From NCBI RefSeq assembly GCF_905203285.1, contig NZ_CAJKVK010000089.1:1-7680 (forward strand): a DNA stretch of 7,680 bases. The letters are read 5' to 3'. The notes beneath the pieces are model-generated. The model was given only the letters and a program-made list of their open reading frames with translations, was not told the DNA's origin and did no database searches. Of the stretch, positions 6,564 to 7,680 are shown in pieces. Numbering within the stretch: position 1 is the first letter of the stretch; each line of letters opens with the position of its first letter. The translations under genes were made by a program, and so were the position numbers. Source of the stretch: an uncultured Succinatimonas sp. (lineage in GTDB: Bacteria; Pseudomonadota; Gammaproteobacteria; Enterobacterales; Succinivibrionaceae).

Positions 6564-6959
6564 TCAATATTGAGGATCTGAAATGTAAATTAATTCTATA
6601 GAACAATTAAATAATGATTTCTTCACATTTCCCCAGATAAAATATGGACTGTTGGCTATCAAGGTTAAATTTTCTGCGTGAATACTTACCTGGATTTTAT
6701 TTTTATCTTTATCCTCAAAAGTATAGTTTCCTTCTCCGTCGTCCTCTCCGGTAAACACTCCTTGCAGTAAAACATGATCTCCGTCTTTAGCGTTATCTTT
6801 AACTCCTTTTATAGAGTTAGGCATAATATTTAAGTTAAATCCTTGTGGGGCGCTATTGGGTTTAGCCGCGCCGGAAAATCCTTGCGGTAAAGCAAAAGCA
6901 TTTACGCTTATAAGCAAAAATAAAGCAACTATAAATCTTTTCATAAATGTAATTATCAT
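6564..6959 (-). CDS. YgiW/YdeI-type periplasmic OB-fold stress protein (BOF family)
   Basis: This secreted protein of about 131 residues belongs by pattern to the bacterial OB-fold (BOF, formerly DUF388) family that includes E. coli YgiW and YdeI. Those proteins are exported to the periplasm and have been linked to tolerance of peroxide, metals and antimicrobial peptides. Visible features are a Lys-Arg plus hydrophobic signal peptide ending near AFA at 21-23, the early GFSG motif (27-30) also seen in YgiW, and an OB-fold core from about residue 55: GDHVLLQGVF, then NYTFEDKDKN, VSIH, WGNVKK and a final IELIYI. PQGF occurs twice, at 25-28 and 38-41. The start is uncertain: the ATG at 6959 and the one at 6944 (MKRFIVALF, a more typical signal-peptide start) both lack a clear Shine-Dalgarno sequence. 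No strong promoter is seen in the 60 bases upstream. The qseBC-type neighbours of E. coli ygiW are not in the window. Confidence 0.85.
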   Translation of the reverse strand: MIITFMKRFIVALFLLISVNAFALPQGFSGAAKPNSAPQGFNLNIMPNSIKGVKDNAKDGDHVLLQGVFTGEDDGEGNYTFEDKDKNKIQVSIHAENLTLIANSPYFIWGNVKKSLFNCSIELIYISDPQY

Positions 6960-7019
6960 GATCTTAAATATGCTCTTACTTTACCAAACAATAGATAGCG
7001 GCAAGATAGCAAGTAAAAA

Positions 7020-7680
7020 TTATTTTACAATTTCTATTGCTGCTACTTCCCGCATCGGTTTTTGCGTGTCGCTTGCGTTTTCATTAACGATGACAACGGC
7101 AAGCGTAATTACTTCCTTATCGGTGATTCTTAAACCGTATCTCTTTTCCCTGATTTGTTCTTTAGCTTTTGCAAGTTTCTCTTGAATATTATCAGCCTTA
7201 CTTATGACTTTAAACTCACAGATATAAAGCTTGTCATCATCTTCAAAGCATAAGTCGCTTCTGCCAAGTGCCGTCTGATACTCAGTATAGGTGTTATAGC
7301 CAAGTAGCTGCAGCATCACCTTATATACGTCACGAAATGCGTATTCTTTAAAACTTACTACGCTTTCATAAGAGAATTCATTTAAGATTTTGTTGAATTC
7401 ATCTTTTAGCGTCTTAAAGTCTTTGCTGTTAAGTGCACGCCTTATCGCCTGCTTATAGCTCTCTCTTAAAGCCGTACCGTCCTTATTCGTTAGTTTCTCA
7501 AGCACGATATCGGCAAAAGCTTCCTTTACCTCAAGATTGGGAATGCCGACCATGAGGTCGGGAGCATCAGTGTCTTTAATCGTAAAATACCCTGCCTGAT
7601 ACAAAATGGCAAAGAAAGGAAAGTTCTCATCCTCAATACTGGTTATAGTGGGAGATAAGGCAGCGATGTTGGTCCTTTTT
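7020..7680 (-). CDS. AAA-ATPase-like protein with C-terminal PD-(D/E)XK nuclease domain (partial)
   Basis: Only the last 219 residues are visible; the frame is open through the window edge, so the 5' end lies beyond 7680. The visible part matches the C-terminal half of the AAA-ATPase-like plus PDDEXK_9 (DUF1703-related) proteins, which usually run to about 500-580 residues with a P-loop ATPase at the N terminus. Its first part holds ILYQAGYFTIK (visible residues about 24-34), a typical family segment that follows the ATPase region. The nuclease core is GRSDLCFEDDDKLYICEFK, with Asp142, Glu155 and Lys157 of the visible part as the D...ExK residues, followed by a helix with AKEQI and KRYG. The catalytic residues look intact. 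The cellular role of this family is not established; links to mobile elements or defence have been suggested on domain grounds. A TTG codon at 7604 is internal, not the start. No terminator follows the stop. Confidence 0.88.
   Translation of the reverse strand, partial: KRTNIAALSPTITSIEDENFPFFAILYQAGYFTIKDTDAPDLMVGIPNLEVKEAFADIVLEKLTNKDGTALRESYKQAIRRALNSKDFKTLKDEFNKILNEFSYESVVSFKEYAFRDVYKVMLQLLGYNTYTEYQTALGRSDLCFEDDDKLYICEFKVISKADNIQEKLAKAKEQIREKRYGLRITDKEVITLAVVIVNENASDTQKPMREVAAIEIVK

Noticed and set aside
6977..7013. Imperfect direct repeat of GATAGC between the nuclease and OB-fold genes
   Set aside because: Two short copies only, with no further units and no sign of a mobile-element end or attachment site.

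Overview
The window is 7.7 kb of AT-rich chromosomal DNA from what looks like a gammaproteobacterium. The main evidence is a 679-residue methionyl-tRNA synthetase that follows the Escherichia coli MetG layout from end to end (HLGH, four zinc cysteines, KMSKS, C-terminal tRNA-binding domain). A YgiW/YdeI-type periplasmic OB-fold protein and a NorM-type MATE transporter agree with this. The low GC content together with an AAA-ATPase-like/PD-(D/E)XK family gene, common in gut anaerobes, makes an animal-gut relative such as Succinivibrionaceae a reasonable guess, but that assignment is inference.

All seven genes lie on the minus strand, so transcription runs from right to left. From the right edge they are: the C-terminal part of an AAA-ATPase-like protein with a PD-(D/E)XK nuclease domain (cut by the window edge at 7680); a small secreted OB-fold protein (6564-6959); an EamA/DMT-family transporter (5577-6476); metG (3486-5525); a divergent MATE transporter (2030-3403); a second, more canonical MATE transporter (468-1871); and a small orphan lipoprotein (40-327). 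No RNA gene, insertion sequence, CRISPR array or stretch over 300 bases without a gene was seen.

Regulatory signals suggest the transcription units. A good sigma70-type promoter (TTGAGA-17 bp-TAAAAT) precedes the EamA gene. Its predicted transcript starts at a perfect hairpin that contains the EamA ribosome binding site. EamA and metG are 51 bases apart with no terminator between them and probably form one unit, which ends at a perfect 10-bp hairpin with a U-tract. That terminator overlaps a promoter (TTAACA-16 bp-TATAAT) for the next MATE gene. The other MATE gene has its own TATAAT box in nearly the same local sequence and ends at a strong terminator before the lipoprotein gene.

The window is mostly ordinary housekeeping and transport. 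The points worth a second look are the compact terminator/promoter overlap, the 5'-end hairpin on the EamA mRNA, the altered cation-site residues in the upstream MATE paralogue, and the truncated ATPase/nuclease gene. No new multi-gene system is visible.
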